From Artocarpus heterophyllus (lineage: Eukaryota; Streptophyta; Magnoliopsida; Rosales; Moraceae), in the NCBI GenBank assembly GCA_025403435.1, contig CM046348.1, positions 20,497,679 to 20,561,678 on the forward strand: a stretch of DNA of 64,000 nucleotides. Reading direction: 5' to 3'. How positions within the stretch are numbered: the first letter of the stretch is position 1; the number at the start of each line of letters is the position of its first letter. Under the pieces are notes generated by a model. It was not told the origin of the DNA. It did no database searches and worked only from the letters and a program-made list of their open reading frames with translations. Shown piece after piece: positions 60,201 to 64,000 of this stretch. Position numbers and translations under genes: made by a program.

Positions 60201-60749
60201 TCGGTAGAAAAGCCATGATTTATGGCTATCCACCATAATTTAAAGGCAACAAGTCAATAAGCAAACAATAGTCAACGGTAAAAGATTTACTGCATAAATA
60301 ATACTGCATGGTATTTCGTTATAACTACGGAGGCATTTGCCTCCCTTGAAGCACAACAAGCTTCATCATAAAACGAAAAATCTCTCTCTCTCTCTTATTT
60401 CTTTCTTAAAGTTTTATATCTTTCAATTTCATATCTCCTAATGTCATAACAGGTTCAACATTATCTAAAATGGCCTTTTCACCAAAAGTAAATAACCCAA
60501 CCGTAGCAGGCCAAAACCTATGTAGCAGGCTAAAAACTATTATAAAAGAAAATCCACAAGCATAACGTATAATATGAGTTTCAACTTTTAACAGAAAAAT
60601 ATTTACAATCCACCGTAGAAGACTAAACATACCATACCTTGAAAATCCGCAACTTTACTTTGGGCACTTGATGTAGAAGTAGAATCCAATTCTAGTTTCG
60701 ACAACTTTGAACTTTCCGAGTAAAGCGCTTCAACAAGACTGCCCTTCAT
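57225..60749 (-). CDS. YAE1: Yae1 homologue (deca-GX3 protein), 4 coding exons
   Basis: Coding exons (minus): 60749-60638, 57805-57684, 57571-57450, 57357-57225, with GT-AG borders and an intact frame; 162 residues. In yeast Yae1 works with Lto1 to recruit the ABC protein Rli1/ABCE1 to the cytosolic iron-sulfur assembly machinery. The deca-GX3 repeat is explicit: glycines at 80, 84, 88, 96, 100, 108, 112 and 116, spaced by multiples of four (GYRDGLIAGKEA then GFNIGFKQ). The N-terminal 75 residues are acidic and serine-rich. The first coding intron is 2.8 kb because copia debris inserted in it. An AG acceptor two bases before the ATG suggests a 5' non-coding exon, perhaps ending at a GTATGC donor near 61184. 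The function in plants is inferred from the family. Confidence 0.9.
58360..58606 (-). repeat. Inverted copy of the element's 3' end
   Basis: This stretch is the imperfect reverse complement of about 60080-60330 (LTR start plus the pol-LTR junction). Examples are AGGCAAATGCCTCCGTA and AACCATAAATCATGGCTTTT. With 60080-60330 it could form a 2-kb-spaced hairpin in the intron transcript. Confidence 0.7.
58640..58840 (+). pseudogene. Copia gag remnant (zinc-knuckle region)
   Basis: Reads as a damaged Gag C-terminus around RYGTKGHCARVCQMPEHL; the first cysteines of the knuckle are lost. No full ORF. Confidence 0.6.
58970..59457 (-). pseudogene. Copia RNase H end plus LTR start, opposite orientation
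   Basis: On the minus strand 59457-59236 encodes the RNase H C-terminal part (LFCDNKVVISIAHNPVQHD, then KHIEIDRHFIKEKLE and ADVLTKGL). A polypurine-like stretch (TTGAGGGGAAG) and TGTTGAAGGG, a probable LTR start, follow near 59180. It is a fragment from a different copia family than its surroundings. Confidence 0.8.
59468..59990 (+). pseudogene. Degenerate copia RNase H remnant
   Basis: 59483-59700 reads as RNase H (SYANASYLSDPHKARSQTGY, later SWHSQKQTLVAASS and EVIALHKASQE). After ~59750 stops and frameshifts break it. It ends just upstream of the LTR junction. Confidence 0.8.
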
Positions 60750-61049
60750 CTCTGTAATTCAAGCAAGAAAACAAAATCCCAATTCACAGTATGAGCCACT
60801 AAAGCGCCAAAACGGACATGAATTTACAAGATCAAAAATAGTAAAATAACCCATTTTGCAGATTATAAAATCCACATAATAACCCAAACGGGAAACTCGA
60901 CCATAACTACATTATCAATCAAGGAGCTAAAATTTACATTCTAAAGAAACCCATTTTGAGATTTATAAAATCTATGAAAGATCTCACATCCCATCATAGA
61001 AGCAGCAAAGGGAAACGAACCATTATAACAGAAACGTTCATTCACGTCT

Positions 61050-61450
61050 CCTCCTGAAAACAAGACCTCGTTTTTCCACCACAAAATCCAAAACTTCAAA
61101 CAAAAACTAGAACAGAAATTACAAAAAAACAAAAAACAAAAAACAAAACGAACCAAAAAACGAAGGAGGAGGAGCTAGGCATACAAGTGGCTTGAGATGG
61201 GCTCGGCAGGAGAGCGGAAAAACTTGGGGAAGAGGGAGAGGGAGGGGCTTTCTTTCGGACAGCACAAATACTTGGCTCGGGGAATCGCACAGGGGAAGGT
61301 GGGTCGACGGCTGGTGTTGAGGACCCGTTGGTCACCGATGAGCTCTGGGTGTCTTTTTTTGTTTTTGTCTTTTTTTTTTTTATTTTGAGGTGAGATATGA
61401 TCTTCCACTTTTAGGTGGAATCTGTGGTGGATTTTTGACGGAAGATTTTG
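61050..61450 (-). promoter_or_regulatory. Probable 5' UTR exon and promoter region of the Yae1 gene
   Basis: G+C-richer block with CT-rich sequence on the minus strand near 61200-61250 and a possible donor GTATGC at about 61184. ORFs on both strands here are proline/serine-rich low-complexity reads and are not called. Confidence 0.4.
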
Positions 61451-61454
61451 ATGA

Positions 61455-62165
61455 AAGGGCAAAAAAAAAATTCAAATTGGACAAAAGGTTTCTTTTTTTT
61501 TGGAATAAAAAAAACACGTTTTTTTATGTAGGTAAACTGTCTCAGTTTTTTTCAACAGAAAAAGAAAAATGACTGTAACAGAATAAGGAACCTCAACATG
61601 TTGAAAAAAAAAAAACTGGAACCGTTTTGATGTCTAAAAAACCTTTTTTTTGACACCAAAAACTGAAAAAAAAAACAGGTCTATTTGTCAAAAAAAAATT
61701 CTGCCGAGCCTAGTTATCAAAATGCCCCATTTTTGACGCAGTCACTCTTACACTTTTTTTTGGCAAATGTGATCCTTAAATTATTTTTATTAAACCTTGA
61801 TCACAAGGATCTGTCCAAATTTGAATGAAAAACGATCATTGTGGCGTATGATCTGTTCAGAAAGACAAGAACAAAATTTCAAGCACTTAAAATATGAAAT
61901 ATGTAAGATTTTGACAAAAAGGCCAAAAAAAATTCTAATTGGGTAAATGGTTTCTCTTTTTTTTAAACTAAAAAATACGTTTTTCTATACAGCTAAGCTG
62001 TCTTAGTTTTTTTCAAAAAAATAAGAAAAATGACTGTAGCAGGATAAGAAACCTCAATATGATGAAAAAAAAAAACTGAAACCGTTTTGATGTCTAAAAA
62101 ACATTTTTTTTATACCAAAAACTGTCTAAAAAAATTTGGACCATTTACCCAAAAAAAAATGCTCA
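61455..62165. repeat. Two direct copies of a ~220-base unit
   Basis: 61455-61680 and 61915-62165 share long blocks, such as AAAATGACTGTARCAG, CCGTTTTGATGTCTAAAAAA and CTGTCTYAGTTTTTTTCAA. They are separated by about 230 bases of different sequence (61690-61910). No coding. Confidence 0.75.
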
Positions 62166-64000
62166 GGAGGCTCTTTTTAAAAATCTCTCTTAAAATATAC
62201 AATGAGTAAGCTAACAAATTGTTAAAAATAATCAACAATAATTTAATTTTTCTTCTTTTTGTTTTTTTGAAGGGTGTAAAATTAAACAATCTGACTTCTC
62301 TTTAGAAGCAAATACTGTGCATGAGTCTTCAAAATAGGTTGATTGTATCTGATGTGATTGTTTTCCATCTCAATTATAACAAAAGATTGTGATTATAAAC
62401 TTAATTGCTACACTTAGTCAGGGACAGTTTCCAAAAAAAAATTGTCAAGAACCACATAAAAAAGCAAAAGGTTCATAAGCAAATGCGCCCATTTGTTTTT
62501 TAATGTTATTAGTAGTTCATTGCTTGTAACAGATTTATAGTTTTATTTCTCTTTGGATAAGAAGTCGGGTATTTTACGGTAAAGGCTAGTAGGGTAGCGT
62601 ACAGCGCACACCCTTGGATCTGGGTAATGTCACAAATTGCCGAAAAATAAAAATCTCTAGTGCAATTTTTCAAATCCTATAGTAGAAGTCCTTGAATCGA
62701 TATTAAGGATCTATTTGTTTTGAGTATTATTTAAATTCAATAGACTTAAATTTATATTCGAGTATCAAGAACTCTTTAGATGCGTGTTTGTTTTCCCGAA
62801 AATCTAAATCCTTTGAGTATCAAAAATCTAAATTTTTAGAGTTCTCATTCCTCCCTAAACTTTTGATACTCGGATATCTTTGCTATAGTAAAAACTAAAA
62901 TTCTCTCTCCTATATTTGAGGAAAAAATAATAACTTCTTCATTTGATATCCAATTAAGATGATTCTTTTTTCATTGTATTTCTAGTGAAGAGTGAAATAA
63001 ATTAAAATCAATATTGTATTTTTTTTAGGATCATTAACATTAAGATTTTATTAGATTCATTAATAAATCAAAAACTATTTTCACTACCTTTCCAAACACA
63101 AATTTCAATTGCGAGTGTTTGTACCTATTTATGAAAATAAAATTTTATTTTAAATTAAACAAGATACATGCTCAAAATAGTCGCAAATCTAACACACACT
63201 GCTTATTATTAACTCAAACAGGTGGGATGCAAACAAAATCTGTAGGTGGAGAGACTTCCTTTGTTATTACAAAACAACTCTTATTTTGTAGAAAAAATAT
63301 TGTGGCCTTTAAATTAGAAAACTTAAAGACCTCGACAACATAGAGGAGACAACCGGTGATAAATAGCGAGCATAACCATGGAAAACAAATCAGCAAGGAC
63401 CCTCTAAACTTCACCACTATGAAACGCTAGCATGACACTAATAAAGACCCACGTGGTGTGACGACTTGACTGTTTGATTCGTTACTTCATATTTTTCTTA
63501 ATTTCATCTCACTTTCTTAGTCAAAAAAGTGTAGAATAATTAAAAAAAAAACTTAAAAACTTATATAAACACATTTATTTTACTCCACACTTATAAAAAA
63601 ATATTAACTACATTTGTTTAGCTTTAAAACACATAACACATCCTCACAAAATATTTTCCATTTACCATTACAAACTTATAACATATTTTAAACACTGTTT
63701 TCAAAACAACGAAACTTTTCAAATAGCGATATCTATACCCAAACTTTCACGAGGCCCAACCGCCATTCCAGCTCAACAATAACATCTATTTTGGCCTCTT
63801 GGCGGGAAATAACTAAATGAGTCATTACTCAGTAAGTCCAAACTTAACCCATAAAACATTTTTTTTCTCTAAAACTCAATATATGATATCAATTATGCTT
63901 ATTTATGAGCATTAACTTATTTTCATAACTTGACTTGTACTAAGGGCCTAAGTGTACATACCAAGTGCGCAAAAAGGTCATGGTATCGCCCAAGTGTACG
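62166..64000. other. Intergenic to the window end, nothing firm recognised
   Basis: A+T-rich and without a supported gene. The last ~60 bases are G+C-richer with CAAGTG...CCAAGTGTACG and may enter another element beyond the window. Confidence 0.35.

Larger units (their letters stand above)
58137..60451 (+). mobile_element. Rearranged copia element inside the Yae1 intron
   Basis: LTRs at 58137-58304 (internally deleted) and 60184-60451 share the start TGTTGTRAATGAAAGT and the end block ATATCTTTCAATTTCATATC. GTTATCAGCATGAAC after the 5' LTR resembles the primer site of copia elements primed by an internal tRNA fragment. AAGAGGGAG precedes the 3' LTR. Flanks GTTTC and GGTTC may be a mutated duplication. 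The interior holds, in order, an inverted piece of its own 3' end, a gag remnant, an opposite-strand pol fragment from another copia element, and a plus-strand RNase H remnant. Confidence 0.75.

Noticed and set aside
61096..61462. Protein-coding first exon of the Yae1 gene
   Set aside because: Proline/serine-rich frames on both strands are low-complexity, and the coding start at 60749 gives a complete protein.

Overview
This is a 64 kb piece of a flowering-plant nuclear genome. The host genes are split by GT-AG introns, the product set (GH3 amido synthetase, S-receptor-like kinase, PINOID-binding type EF-hand protein, Yae1 homologue) is plant-specific, and the intergenic DNA is A+T-rich and full of LTR retrotransposons and MITE-like repeats. 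A dicot is most likely. I cannot name the species.

Layout. 1-7698: a Ty1/copia retrotransposon whose 5' LTR is cut by the window edge, with a broken gag-pol and two clusters of G+C-rich palindromic repeats. 7699-8833: a solo gypsy-type LTR. 8888-17636: an inverted-repeat (foldback/MITE-like) element split by a complete, very young 8.17 kb LTR retrotransposon at 9168-17334, flanked by the 5-bp duplication AATAC. This element has nearly identical 1.97 kb LTRs but no gag or pol. It carries two other ORFs: a basic cysteine-rich protein (12592-13113) and an intronless homologue of LONELY GUY (LOG), the cytokinin-activating phosphoribohydrolase (13757-14407). This is the most remarkable item in the window.

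18200-20878 (minus): a three-exon GH3 acyl-acid amido synthetase gene, apparently intact. 21-38.9 kb: a gene-free, A+T-rich stretch holding many copies of one short repeat family (GGTGTTTG...CAAACACC ends), a SINE, a CACTA transposon end and several other inverted-repeat elements. 38943-39353 (minus): a single-exon EF-hand protein of the PBP1/KIC family. 42861-47404: an old copia element with a decayed gag and no pol. 49230-53407 (minus): an eight-exon G-type lectin S-receptor-like kinase with an added wall-associated-kinase-type extracellular module. 53.6-54.6 kb: a G+C-rich LTR-like fragment. 57225-60749 (minus): a four-exon Yae1 homologue whose first coding intron holds a nested cluster of copia debris. 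61.4-64 kb: non-coding, with a local duplication.

The host genes show no operon-like logic. GH3 (auxin conjugation), the PBP1-like protein (calcium/PINOID, auxin transport) and the captured LOG-like ORF (cytokinin) all touch hormone pathways, but I see nothing tying them together beyond proximity. Exon limits were set by reading splice sites and frame by eye. No database search was run.
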